Origin: Homalodisca vitripennis
Lineage: Eukaryota; Arthropoda; Insecta; Hemiptera; Cicadellidae
Reading direction: 5' to 3'
Length of the DNA stretch: 64,000 nt
Assembly (NCBI RefSeq): GCF_021130785.1
Contig: NC_060215.1
Span: 114,662,501 to 114,726,500, forward strand
Of this stretch, positions 23,517 through 37,316 are shown piece by piece. The notes beneath the pieces were generated by a model that was not told the DNA's origin, ran no database searches, and saw only the letters and a program-made list of their open reading frames with translations. A program made the position numbers and the translations under genes. Position 1 is the stretch's first letter, and each line of letters opens with the position of its first letter.

Positions 23517-25956
23517 TCAGTTTCAAAACATCCCATAAACAGAAAATTGAAACACCTGTTCGTGCCGGGTGAACATTGCTTTGTATTGACCCTTGCTTAT
23601 ATTTATGTGGTTATATATTTGTTCTCTTTGTCGTTTCTGGGATAGAGAAACTTGTGTCTGGTTATCCCCCAGTACGTCATGGATACTATTGGGTGTATTG
23701 CCTCCTGAAAATCGATAAATCTTAGTTTTTTACAATATACATATTTCTACCAATCCTCATGGTGAGGTAAAATACACGATTGATAATATTCCTTGTTTAA
23801 CTGTAAAATTAAAGGTGGAAACATTTTATAAATCTCAATCGGTACTAACGAAATCGAAAAATTCAACCTTTTTTGCAATTATGTAACGGGTAGGTATTAC
23901 TTGTTTGTCCTTCTAAGAAGTGACAAGGAAGCTGTTTTTCTATGGTAACTAGATTGGTGTAATGACAAAATAGAGAAATTCTATCGACTATTATGACTTA
24001 CCCTAACCGGACTTCCCTTCCCCCAGATGTTCAGTACTGGATGACTAGTATTTGTAACATACCGTCTAGAACACATATAGTCAGTTTTAAGGTACAAAAT
24101 ATAAATGCTGAGCGCAAAGGAAACAATTACCATTACGTGCACATATTAAAAAGATAATAAAACTTTTGCAAATACAAAAATCAGGCAAACGAAATAGTAT
24201 GTTTAATATGTTTAAATATGCCATTATATCAACAAAAGATTAATGATATTAATTCCACGTGAAACTACATACATATAAAGTACTTTTTCTATATTCAGGG
24301 ATGTTATCTTATAGATCTGTGAAATTCATTATAGGACCTTAAAATGACTTTATGAATAACTTAACGGAAATCACAGACGGAATGGAATCATAACAAAAAC
24401 GGTATCCCTTATTAATAATATACTATGTAGAAGTTACACTAATCATTATACCGTTTTCTTTTTCAACCAATAACAACTGCTCTTGGGTAGAATCTAGGGA
24501 GCAGACAAGTCACACACATAATCGGGTTTTATGAGATGTGGTTCTAGATATCAACAGCCAACGATTATCATATACTGCAAATGTTTTTTAAATAAACGAG
24601 GAACCTAATAGCCTACTAGCTTCAGGTAAACATATGACTAAATACTATGGTAAAAAAAACCTTTTACTGCAATTCATTTTCTATGTATTTATAGTAATTT
24701 ATATAAATTTTAAAGGAGTACATCCATTCATCTGGACGAAAATTAACTTAATATTCCGTCCCAAATGTTAAGGCATTGTAAAAATTTTATTCTAGAAATT
24801 ATTTTTTTGTATTTTTTGAAGATTGGAAATAAACCCATTTTCTTTAAAGTAAAAAAATACAGCATACAAATGTTACAGGATGATAACTGAGTGCGTTATC
24901 AAATTTAGTCAATGAATATAGAATTTAAACTAACGTGTAAATGTTTTTATGTTTGAAAGCACGAGCAAAAGATCCCCCGTCACTTAAGCTGTAAAAAATA
25001 TATCATATAAAAAAATTGGGTTTGATATAGTTTTTTTTATGAAGGATTACAGGCTAGTCTATTTTATATTTTGTGACGCCTAAAATACTGTTTTATATAT
25101 GCCTTTTAAGTATTTACGAGATTTATGAACGTATTAATAAATTTAAATTTCCCCGTATTGAAACTTAAATGTGCTGAACGTACATATGTTTTAATTTACA
25201 CATATACACATAGATAAAGTTGTTTTCCTCCCCAAAAGAATAATAATTTTGGGTTTTAAATTATTTATATATTACAAAACATAGATCAATGTCCTACTGA
25301 AATATTAATCAGTTGTTATGAAAAGTAAAATCAAGTATAATGTAAGATTTTGACTCGAATACAGTAAAATTTGACTAAGTTTTAGATTTTATACGAGTTA
25401 ATTAATGTAAAAAATTAACCAACTTGTGCATTTTCGTACTTTGTAAATTTATTATTCTGTACTAAACATGTTTACCCATTATTTCAGTTTAGGAGTTGCA
25501 GGATCTGAGGTGGATTTGGGAACAAATATCGTCAATTTCAAGTTTCAAAGTTTTCAATATGTAATATACCTAGAATAGAAGCTTAAAAATGACTTGCTAA
25601 GTGGTTTTTATCAAATGAGATTTTAATACAATAAAATTAAACGTGTTACAAACATCTTTAATGAATGTTCTACTCAAATACATTTTAACACAACCTGTGT
25701 CTATTGTTATCCACATTTTTACACATTGCATTTCACAATGTTCTCCACAGCGTAACAGGGGCGATGGAAGCAATCTCTTACAATCGGCATCCGAAACATT
25801 CGTGAGATGAGTTATTGTCACTAGAACATATTTTCGCCCTCCGGTATTATAGTAAATAAATAACACACGCTATCCTACACAATGGGTTTACTGAATGGTT
25901 TTGGTTTAATATTTCAACTTTTGGTTTAATATACTAAACTTCTATTTATTTAAATT
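23517..25956. other. Unassigned AT-rich DNA
   Basis: No gene is supported. Minus 25597-25866 (89 codons) is the largest frame and shows no motif. Confidence 0.4.
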
Positions 25957-25980
25957 AAAAAAAAAAAAAAAAAAAAAAAA
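25957..25980. repeat. A24 homopolymer
   Basis: An uninterrupted run of 24 A. Just upstream, ttttggtttaatat is repeated twice within 35 bp. It could be the tail of a retroposed sequence, but I find no body or target-site duplication. Confidence 0.8.
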
Positions 25981-26529
25981 CAGAACGTTTGTACAGACAA
26001 ATTAATTTTATGACATAGTTATAAAACTATGTTCAAATCATAATTTTAAGGCCTTTTTTAGATTAATATTTTTTAATAGTACCTTAATACCATTATATTG
26101 TTACACAAACAGAATTTTTGCTGTGTACAAGCATCGTTAGTCATTCTTGTCAGCCACGATGTATGGTGGCAGAGGCATTAATTCAAACACCATAAATGCT
26201 AAGTTATTTACTTTATTAAATTGATGATCGATCTCCCTTAAAGCATATACGCAAATATGCATTTTGAAATGCACAAAAACACAGCTGATAATATAGTTTG
26301 GCTGCAGCTTGATAGATTGTGCTAATAATAAACTATATTTTTGTGAATTTTTCCTTTTGGAGAATAGACCATGGTATCAAATAAGTCAAATACATTTATT
26401 TTAGTATTTAATCCAAGACATTTTTAATGATAGTATTTGTTATTTTGTTGTTATTTTCAATTTTTAAACATTATTTGGTTAACTTTATTGAATTATAATA
26501 TTACCTTTCACTGCACTTAAATCATCAGA

Positions 26530-26795
26530 AACAATACTCAAATTCTTTTACCACGCTCAGATGTACAGTTATCATGTGGACATTTTCTTTCCTATTTTTT
26601 TAAAATTTTTCTATGTGTTCAAAGATCACATACAGGTGCAGTTTATAATTATGGAAAATTAGCAGCAATATCTTTCAAGAACAATTGTTAAAATTAATAC
26701 CATGCTCAGATGTACAGTTATCATGGGGATATTTTATTTTTTTATTTTAGTATGTGTTCAAAGATCAGATACAGGTATAGTTTATTATTATTAAA
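26530..26795 (+). repeat. Diverged tandem duplication, about 120 bp, two copies
   Basis: Copy 1 (about 26530-26650) and copy 2 (about 26680-26795) share ctcagatgtacagttatcat, atgtgttcaaagatca and atacaggt in the same order and orientation, offset by about 149 bp. Small indels and substitutions separate them, so the duplication is old. Confidence 0.8.
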
Positions 26796-29700
26796 ATTTA
26801 AAATTTCGTTACCAGATTATTTTTAGGATAAATAAGTATGAATTAGTTGAAAAAAATATTTTATGAGATTGGTTTGTTTGATTTGGTAACCCGACAACCC
26901 AAGTTAGAGCTATTTCGTTTTACGTTTAATATACTCGGAGCAATTCAAGATTCAACTCGAGTTCAATAATACACACTAATTGGTTCGGTATGTATTGCTG
27001 AGTGCAAGAAATCAGTTCAAGAATGTAGTTCAAGGACATAGTGACAGGAGAAAAACACTTTGTATTGTAAGAACTGCACGTTTACCACTGATAAATTGAC
27101 TGAGGAATTAAACATTGAGGCCCGATATAGAGGCTAAAAATTGTACTTTGAGTTCTTAACTATTAAAACGTCATGACTTATCTATTTATTTTAAGAAAGT
27201 AGCATGAATATTCAGATTTCAGGGTATTTGAATGAGTAGATTTTCAGTTTAGTAGTTAGTATTAACCAGTTGACTCATTAGTCTTGAGGTCGGAGATCAT
27301 AAATGTGTAAAATGTTAAATACAATTTGCTTTATTATTATCTAAAATTTCGCTGGTTTTAAAGTCTTACTATTAAGGCAGCATATTGGTAGCAAACAACC
27401 GTTTGTAAGTGACCTATAATATGATAAGTAATATTTCTAATTATTACCAGCCGTGTATTAATTATAAGACAATGTTCGAAATTTTAAAACAGTGACTCCG
27501 CTTTGTTCTCTTCCAATATTCTAATAAAATCTTCTCTTCAGGCCGAAAAAACCTAAATTCTTTTGCTGAATAAACCTTCCTAATTGATAAAGTATCAAAA
27601 CCCTCAATTCACCAAAAATCGAAAATACTTTACAAATACATTAAATTTTGATACAAATACATGTGCACTTTACACAAAAGTCATACAACCCCATAATTAT
27701 ATATGCTGATCTTAAAATCTACCAATAACACTAGTGTGATTACTCTAAGCTTTTTGGAAACAAATAAATAAGGATTTTTTAGTGACTGTTCCAAATTACA
27801 ATATTTAAACATTAGTAAAATAAGCCTTCTCAATAAACCACAATAAGGTAAATAATCACATTGAAAACTAATTTTGTGAACTGCTCTAATACTAAATTCC
27901 GTTAAAACTGAAAATATACAAAGACAAATAGTATAGAACAATACTTTCCAACTCTTTAATATTGCCGAAGTTATTCCAAAACAATTCTGAACATACATTG
28001 TAACAAATCCTTTACTTTGACTAAGACTGTACATATACACATAAATGCATTACAACTGTAATTGTAATTACAAACCATTAATCGGCAGATTTCAGTTTCA
28101 ACTGTTTTAAGGGAGAGTTCAAGCCAAAATTAATAACTAAACACTTTACTTCTACAGGTAGATAGACTGATTCGTACGCAGCACACGGTCGTGGAAATTC
28201 AAGTAAAACACACACACGAGCATGGGCTCATCATTATAAATACGGAATAAAAAATTTTGTTACTCTATTAAAAATAAACAGCATATAAAAAATAAAAGTA
28301 ATATAAACTAAATATTCTATTTCTACTTTAATAATTTCTTTTTATGTTGTACATTCCCTTTAAAAATTTAATAGCACATGCAAAAATGTTCGGTCTGTCA
28401 AGAATAAAGACAATACACATTTGACATAAACAATTAATGTATTTTTCTGGTGCAAATAAACCCAACCCATGCCTAGATATAAAAATATATACAGTCCATA
28501 CAAAATTATGAGTACGGAAATGTCTAGAGAAATGTCAGTAATGTAATATACATAAACACAAATAATATTGGAGTGTATTATATATAGTATAAATCCTGAT
28601 CTCATTTTTAACATCATGTAGAAGATGATGAAATTTAACTTACTAATTTTGTAGTAAGTAAATTACTTATGAACGTAATCATGCATTGACATATGTAATA
28701 ATACTTTAATTTTCTCCTCTGTTCAGTCTTGTAAAAAATAATTTGGACATATTTATTTTCAATTTCATAGGCCTGTGTTTTATTCAGATTGAAACGAGAA
28801 CCTTATTGTACTGAACTCCATGTTGTACATTTACATGTATGTAACAATGTTGCCTACATTATTTAAACTGTGAATATAAGAATTATTTACGTTCAACATT
28901 TAACTGGATTCAAAAATGGTTAATTGACGTATTATTCAATTCGTATTAGGTTGAGTTTTTACCAGTAGTTGAGTATCAATATTAATAATTACTTAAAGTT
29001 AAGAAAATAAGAACAATAATTTTGCTATTCCTCAAGGAAATGTACTCATTTGTGGTAGTATTGAATGGTTACTTTGTTTCCATTTTGTAATCAGACTCAC
29101 CAAAAGTTGGTTGAAGAACAGGATATGAAAATATTTGGTATAATATAGATAACTAATGGAAATGCCAACATTGTAATTACAAAAACTGAGATAGCCTATA
29201 TTTTTACTAAACATATTTAATTTTATGAAAAGAGAGTTCATTAACAAAAATAATTTCCCTAAGTCATTATTTGTATACGTATTTAAAAAATGACCACGTT
29301 ATCCTGATTTTTCTTGATCATAGTTGCAAATTTACTATCGAAGTTCAACTAACTGCAATTATTTTAGCGTATTCGATGCTACAAATCGTTTATAAATTAA
29401 CTCTAAACCTATTTAATGAAATGTGTATTTATTACAATGTGAAAGTATTGGAACAATAATTTAAACTTACAACAATAAAAATGAAACATCATTTCAAATA
29501 ATTTGATTCATACTGTGTTATAACAAATAACTTACTGGATGAAAATAAAAATGAAAAATACGTATTAAAAAATGAACTAGATAAAAAATAAAAATAATAT
29601 AACCATATAGTAGTTAACGGAACCGAAAGAAAATGTTATAACGTAATAAATGAATTGATATAAAAGTAACACGCATCCTAGATTTTTGCAATGCCGTTTA

Positions 29701-32697
29701 GTAATAACATATAATTATTTAAATATTTTAGGATAAATTTAAGAATATTTGTAGCTAAGTCATATACTCTATTTTATACGACAATATAAGCATACGAAAT
29801 GACTCTGACCCTTGCATTTCTAAGTTAGTTTGTACGAAATGATTTACAAGACACTTTACTATCACTTTTAACAGCCTATTCTATAGAGCACACTATGGAT
29901 GTTGGTGGTTAAACGCCTTCGTGTGCGTCCAATCGGCGATTCCTCAAGCATTGATTCCACCTCATGTCCTGGTTACCAATGGATGACCCATTACAATTGA
30001 CATTCGTTACCAGCTCTGTATCGTGAGGCCAGTGGAGTTCTCCTCCCGCTCTCTTCGCTCATTCTCCCCGTCCACTCATCCACCCCCCCCCCCAACCACG
30101 ATATTACGACCACCCGGATCAACAATGTATTGGGTTACTCATATGAAAGATCACCACACACGTTATCACAGTACCCGGTGTATATTATAGATGCTAATTA
30201 ATTTAATGTGTGTTCAATAAAATATCATAGGTTCAAACAAACAAATCATCTTCTATTACCTCTTTTATTAACATACTCGTGGAAATGACCCGTTCAGTTA
30301 GGTAGGTAGTTTATATAAAACAAACCTACACGATATTTCTCATGTAATGTTCTTCATTCCGCAAACATGTCTTCTACTACTGTATGTATGTACTATTCCA
30401 GATTATTCACCTTGGACACTGAAAGGCAAAACTTAACCAAAAAGAGAACGATATTTTGTTTCCACATTATTAAATTGGTAAAAAAATTGACTCAATATAA
30501 TAGTTTGTGTAATATATTTAATTTTAATAGTGAGAACCGTTAATTGGCCACCATTGATTGTAGTGAGTGATCATGCATTAGTAATGTGATATTTTTTGGT
30601 CACATCTGTTTCCCACTTCACATTTTTATGTCTTTCTTAAATATCCAGATCATATACTCCATAACGTATTATCTACTGAAATTAGAGAGTTACGTCACAC
30701 TAACGGTCCTGTATAGTTGTTAATGCCCATATAATTTCCATTATAATAACTATTTATCACCTATTGCTTTCATAGGCCTGTTTCAATTTTAGTGTTATTC
30801 TGCCTGTCGTAATGATTTTTCGAGGATCTCGAAGAACAGAATGGGCGAGATAATCAATAAAATACTCGTACAAGTAAAACCCGACCTCTGCACAACGGGT
30901 TTGACTTACTTTGTCTCTTAACTACAACTGGATATAATACCTTAAGCTGCGTCCCACTTAATATCCGGTCACCCAGACACAAAAAATTAAAGTTTTGACA
31001 GTCACCCTGCTGAGCCTCACAAAAACGGATATATATATATATTAGTGCCAATAACCTTCAATGTGCCTTGACTACTTTGCAAGATATCCACTCAGGATGA
31101 AAAATACCGCTATAGTTGCTAATATTGAAGAGCGTGATATCACTTTTCCTCGTTATAGAAAGTTTAAGAATGGAGGTTAACACTTGTTTTCAACATTGAG
31201 TGCTGAAAAAACCATCATGACCTTCTGAAGGATATATAAAAGTTGTTAACGGTCCCTGGTTGTACTAAGGATGTTTCCATGACCTTGATGAAGTTAATCA
31301 AGTAACGGGATAATGTTCACTCAGAGCCTATCAAGTACAAATTACATGCTATGTGTAATAACGTTTAACACTCCTTATCTACCTGCAGTTTCTTGTTATG
31401 AATTTCCAAATCTATTTCTACAGTTTAAAATATCTGAAACGTACTAGGGCGGATTTTATTTAATTATAAATGCTTACTGACTTGCTTATCACTCTTGATT
31501 TTGTTTTTGAATCAAAAATTTGCTTATTATGTCGAGCAAAATTGCAAATTTTAAATGCAAATGAAAGATTTAAGAAATAATAAACCAGAAAACATGATAC
31601 TTACTGCTGTGGCAGTGATAGAAAATACTGTTACATCATAAAATGATTAGTAAAACAAATCAAACTTTACTATTGACAAATTAACCTTTTATTAATGAAA
31701 TTTTAAACTCTGTTAAACATACATTGAACTTAGTTAGATGTAATAAACTTGTAATAAAAGGGTTTAAATTAAACGTTTTTGTTACACTTAAACCCTTATC
31801 CTTATCTAATGTCCATCAATATATTATCATTCTCTCAATTAACCATTAAAACATACGAAAGTTAAAAGCTAATAATAATGAAATATTTTATTTACTTGCT
31901 CAGTTTACAAACAATATTGTCAAATGTTTTATTCCTGAAAATGATGTAGCCTTCCTATTTGCATTATAATATTTTATTTTTAAGTTCATAATTCTTTGAA
32001 ATAAATGTCCTGAATACTACTAAAGTAGAACACAAATTTTAATCACTCTTCGTGAAAAAGAGCCATTTATATTTCGTTATTTACAAAATGTATCGTAAAA
32101 AATTCGTGAAATAAGCTCCAAATAAAAATTAATAAAGATAACATTGTGAAAAGTTTTAGGGAGTGACATACTTTATATTTGTGAACCCCTTTTATTTGGT
32201 CCAGAAAAATGTTATTTTATTATTTTATATTATTTTAAATTTTTAACAAATTTTTTCTAAGCCATATATAGATAAAAACATGTCACTCCCTGAACTCACG
32301 CACATATCGTAAAAATGTTAAAGTTTTAATCTACAGCAGTATTATTTGGGTCTAATGACAATAACCTAGACATCTTGCATTCAATGCCAGAAATTCCATT
32401 TAGAGTGATGTTAAGAGTACTGAATTAAGTACTGTTAAGAGTAATTCTTTCCTTATAGAGGGAAATCATCTTTTAATATAATACGAGTACGAATTTAATA
32501 TAATATTTTCCAAACCAAGATCGATTGTCCCACCTTAATTGATTAATTTGGAAACACTGGTCTAAAAACCCCTTGTGCGTGACATGAGATAAATTAGTGC
32601 TTACTAACACATTTACTTCTATAGGATGGATGAAAATATCACCACAGTCTTGCCTATGATTTCGCATATAAAAAAAAAAAAAGTAAAGTAAAGAATG
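26796..32697. other. Unassigned AT-rich DNA
   Basis: No gene is supported over nearly 6 kb. The largest frame is minus 27681-28040 (119 codons), rich in Leu, Ile and Phe with no known family. A C11 run lies at 30083-30093 within a modestly GC-richer stretch (29900-30130), and a short (TA)n tract lies at 31029-31041. Confidence 0.4.
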
Positions 32698-32752
32698 TCT
32701 TATTTTACCAGGCGAAGTTAGGGCTAAGAAGCCCTCTCTAACACTTAACCTG
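32698..32752 (-). repeat. 55-bp dispersed hairpin repeat, copy 1 (LINE/SINE 3'-end type)
   Basis: The 55 bp here appear identical to 61240-61294. The core gttagggcttaag... is self-complementary as gttaggg and ccctctctaac around a short loop. Read on the minus strand, the block is followed by ctttactttac and a T-run, like the short tandem 3' tails of some LINEs and the SINEs that borrow them. This orientation is an inference. Confidence 0.7.
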
Positions 32753-35210
32753 GGGTCATATCAACTGTGTAAAATGGTAAATTTTCTTATTTTAGTTTTA
32801 AGGATCCCACTTCAAAGTCATGTTGACGTTTGTGTACTGAATGAGCACTTGGTGGCATCACGGGAACGGGGGTTGGTAATTCCAAGGGGGATAAGCAAGG
32901 AGAAGCGTTGTTACATGCTACATTCATGAAGGGTTGTGACAATTCACTGTACTGCCAACAAAGGTGTTCCGTACCGCCAACAATCATCATCAGAGCGATC
33001 TCAAACAAGGCATAAAATTGTTTATTAATCCGCACTCGGTAATCGTATTGTTTAACTCAGCGAGTTTATCGGGTAGACTACGGTTGTTGACAAAACAATG
33101 GTAGTTTACGGCAATTAAACATGCATGTATTCCGACACCCCGTCCTTGCATATCGGCGCTGCTATCGTGGCTTGCACTCTGCAAGATGCTATCTGTCTGC
33201 AAGTTATTGCGCTTGCACAGGAAATGGGTGTGGTACTTGGTGCGCCATTTGTCTTGATGCTACATCCTACCACTCATTTAGAAATTGAGTCCAAATAATC
33301 CAGCAATTGGCTAAGATTCGATCCTGTATAATGGCCTATGACAGAACGATAACTTCTGAACACACACAGAATGTAATTATAATGTCGAATTCGAAATAGT
33401 AACCTAACACAACAACTTGTGCACACAGTGAAATGATCTTAATTTAATGATTACATTTTATTTATCTACAAAAAGAGATATTCTTTGAATAGGCATAGTA
33501 AATAATACAAGACCAAACTTTTAAATAACACTAGTCAAAAATAAATCATCAGATAAACATAATTCGTTTCGTCATGCATTGGAGCATGTACTTTCATTTA
33601 GAAGATGAGGAAATGACTATAAATCTTTAGTGCAAGGTTTTGAGTCCGTATTTGTTGCTACAGACAACAGCTCCTACCGCCTTGTACGGGTAATGGTGTG
33701 AAATCTTTTTTTGTGAACTAAAAATTAATTAAATTAAGAATGATTTTAGCACTTGCCAAATTATTAGAGCATAATATGTCACTACTGTTTACCACATAAT
33801 TTATTAATTATGTCTGATACGTCCACTTCTTATTGACCTTTTCAAAATTGATCTTAAAATAAATTAAAAATTTGCTGTTAATTTTAATCAATGCTAAAGT
33901 TATTTATTTAGAATAACATATATTTTTAAACTGGTTCATCTATATAATAGTTCCTACAAGTTTTATTACTTTAAAATTTATGAGACTTTAAGTTTTGACA
34001 TCTCAAGAGTGACCTGTTTAGAAGTGATATTTTGTACTTAAAGTGTTGTCAGTTAATGGTAAAGACATTATTACATTTAAATTGTAAATTTATAGTTATT
34101 TAAAATGATTTCTTCGAAAATAAAAAAAAAACTACTCCCCCCTGGAAATTGCAGGCTCTAAAATAAGAAATTACACTGAATTAGGAACTGCTGACGTTAA
34201 AAATGTAAATTTTTAACAGTATGTTTACAGATATAGATATAAGCGGGTCAATTTTAAAATAATAATTCATAACTAAATTCATTTGAATTTTTAAATTTTA
34301 TAAAATTCAAGAGAATTACAAGTTTGGTAGTCAGCTTTTAAGAAATCTGCTTAATACAAATAAGAAAGATCATCTAGTTCAATTCAATAATATTTTTATG
34401 TATAATATAAAATTTGTATATTCTTATCTTCAGATTATTTGGCCTAATTATAAGACGCTCTTAAATTTTGCTTCTATTGTCTTCAACTCCCCGTTGAATA
34501 ATTAAATTGGGTTTTCTATTTTTTCGATCGTTAGTAAACATGTAAGGGATTTCGACCATTTTGTTTCTTAAAGTTAAAACATTCTTTGGCATATTTGAAG
34601 GCAGGGCAATATATCACATTTTGGATGCCTCCTTCACGTGTTTTAATGTGGATTTCATTCTCTAAATTGTGATTTAAGAGCTGTGATGTACTCAATGCTT
34701 CAAATATTCTTGTTTAGAAACCGTCTCATTAATGAAGCACTACGAAGTTGGACTATTTTAGAGTTTTAATCAGAATTGTAATCATGAAGTATAACAGAAA
34801 CCATAAGCATAAAAATATCCAGTTCATTATTTTTGGAAACTATTTATGGTTTTCCTATTTCCTACAACAATTCTTTACCAAAATTTTAAATGAAGGGTAC
34901 ATAAAAAACATATATTACTTAATAATCCAGAAAAGAAATGTGAGAATTATATTTACGTCTCATCATTCATTCCTTAAATATACACTAACATTAATTCCCC
35001 AATCAGATGTAATACACCAAAGCTTCCTAATATTTGTGCATGGTAAATACGATATTTGTGTTTTATACTGAAATAAGTTTAATTTGTATTTCCTTTGACA
35101 GTTACATTAACAACCAGGTTGTACCCTCGGGTGTTGTGTGAATAGGGTTATATGACAGTTTATTACTATTGTGTGTTTTGTCTGGCACGTGTCTGGAGAT
35201 GTATCTGGAG
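32753..35210. other. Unassigned DNA
   Basis: Minus frames at 32787-33035 and 32990-33202 overlap in different frames in a slightly GC-richer patch and show no domain. The remainder is AT-rich, with + 34748-35071 (107 codons) also unrecognised. Confidence 0.35.
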
Positions 35211-35672
35211 CTACGAGTTCACATTCACGGTTGTCAGGAGGCAAGGGGCACGGTCGAGCAGTCGGCGTAACCCTGGCAGCTTGCACGGGCCGTACTCATG
35301 ACATAGAGGCTTTAAATCAATAACATTTACAGCCAATAAACGTCTCACTGTGATTACCAATGTTATAAAACATGGAACATTTTTGTTAGCACATGTTGTG
35401 CATGAGAGGCTCGGGAGGGAAGTGCCGAGGGGGAGGGTTACCTCCACAGCGCACGACCTGGCAACACTGCACTCGCTCCCAGCTTCACCGCCGAGCTCAA
35501 AACCTGTCCCGAGACAGCACAGCTGGACTTGAGATTGGGCCCACGGAGAAAGTTCCAGTCTTCTTGTGTAGTTTACAGAAAAAAACATTCCATTTAGAAG
35601 TAACGATCTTCCCGGTTCAGACGTTTGTTCGTAACCGCCAATACATGGACTAATTTTCGCATGTAAGAGCAA
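35211..35672 (-). other. GC-rich island with overlapping open frames on both strands
   Basis: This patch is GC-rich and CpG-bearing compared with its AT-rich flanks. The minus strand is open for 153 codons, and the + strand is open at 35350-35532 and 35393-35653, which is expected when stop codons are scarce. The minus product contains several Cys residues (SCTTCANKNVPC) but no recognised domain. It may be a promoter or first-exon CpG island or part of a transposon. I do not claim a gene. Confidence 0.25.
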
Positions 35673-37220
35673 GAAATAAGTACGTTAAGAAAGTTGCATT
35701 AAGTGTCTATAAAGAACATGACTGTTTTATCGAAGACATTTCAAATGAAATGAACAATAAATTAGAGTGTTTTAAGGGTTGAATTAAATTATTGGAGTAA
35801 AACTAATTTTCATCCTTCTATATGGTAATGGGATAATTTCTAATACAGCTGAGATCTGCTTAGGTCATCGTTGCCCTCGTAGCTAAGTCAGCTGATTTCC
35901 CCCCTCATAAACATTATATATATAAATAATTCTTTCCCTATGTAAACATCCATTTTCATGTATAAGTAAATTCTATCAGTGTGATTCCGTAATTTCTTTT
36001 GACATTTTATGTTCAAACTGCTGATTTTATCACCAAAATGAATTATAAAATTGTACGTTATGCTTCCTTATGGAATAATTTGTTATAGACAATGAAATGT
36101 TAGATAATGTTTCAAATGATTTCGTATGCTTTTTGCACCGTGATGAAAAGTATCGATACCCATTCTCCAATCATTTTTCGATAGCATTTTCCATTGTCGC
36201 TACGCAATAGGCAACTTTCCAGAGTAGTAACGAAATGTCCTATTCCTTGCCCGTAAGAATATTTATTTTTCAACAATCAAGATTTTTAACTATAATAGTT
36301 CTATTAAACTACACATAAGACAACATAAATTATTTGTTGCTAAGTTAAAAAAAATAAAGTACCAACATTAATGTGTTCATACTTAGTTTAAATATTTCTG
36401 TATTCCTGTATGCCTGGTTACATGGCATGCCGAATACCTAGTGACAGCTGAGCTTTGTATTGAAGATAATTCCAGCAAAAAGCAGTAATTATTTTAATGC
36501 CCCTCTCTCAAAACAGTCTCCAACTCTATTGGACTAATACAACATCCCTATCGTGTATATTTACATTTAAATACACACGATGAGTTTTAGTGCTATATGT
36601 CTAATCTGGAGGATTTATAACCACTAATTTGTAGACTATTATTGTTATTTGTTGCTGTTGGAAAACTATAATACTCATATAGATCAATGCCTTTTAGATC
36701 AAATTAAAGGCTGTAGTGAAACTACTGAAGTTTTATTTTCTAAAAGTTATGTTCAAATTCAAAATTGTTATCCTGTTACTTTTAGGTCGAAGGATTTTGA
36801 AGATGTCTCATTTTAAAGATGTGGTTAATATGCATCTAAAAGATTTTTAGTTTTTTAAGTGTATACTTATTAATTATTGAAATAATAAAGGAAACGCGTT
36901 TAAAAAAAATTGTCTGGCTAACCAATGAATATAAAAATAGGCAATACACGTTTATGCCCTTAATTAGCCTTAATTTTCATTATTGAGATTAATTTTTTAA
37001 GAGGTTAAATGTAAGAAAGAACCATGTGGTCCTAATTTCGCCTCAATAAAGAAGTATTTCTTTCTTTATGCCCTTGTTAATTATCTGTTTAGAATTAGAT
37101 ACCTCCTAAACATCTATGCATAAACATAACCATGTGAACGTGTTTGAGGTTTAACATTTATCTTCAAGGAATACCTGTCTGTACAACCTGTTTTTCAGTG
37201 ATGTTTTGGGCAGGATTAGT
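35673..37220. other. Unassigned AT-rich DNA
   Basis: No gene is supported. A fragment at 35875-35905 resembles a tRNA D-arm but has no partner box B. Confidence 0.45.
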
Positions 37221-37316
37221 TTCAAGTTTGTTTTTCACGATGAAAGGATTGTGAAGAAAAGAGGATTTTTTTTCCAGACATTTGCCATTGTTCGGTGATT
37301 GACTTGTATCACTGCA
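37221..37316. repeat. Dispersed hairpin-type repeat, member 3
   Basis: The first half, with caagtttgtttttcacgatg then aaaggattgtgaag, is the inverted match of 1938-1982. The second half, with tccagacatttgccattgtt, matches 1885-1935 directly. So the two arms found at 1.9 kb are joined here in a different relative order. The junction is also echoed at 13941-13990. Confidence 0.55.

Noticed and set aside
25957..25980. A24 run as tail of a processed pseudogene
   Set aside because: No coding body upstream and no flanking duplication are visible.
27681..28040. 119-codon minus frame as a gene
   Set aside because: Hydrophobic AT-driven composition, no recognisable family, no supporting signals.
35868..35905. 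tRNA-like words (ccctcgtagctaagtcagc)
   Set aside because: It resembles a D-arm but there is no box B, no acceptor pairing and no terminator at a suitable distance.
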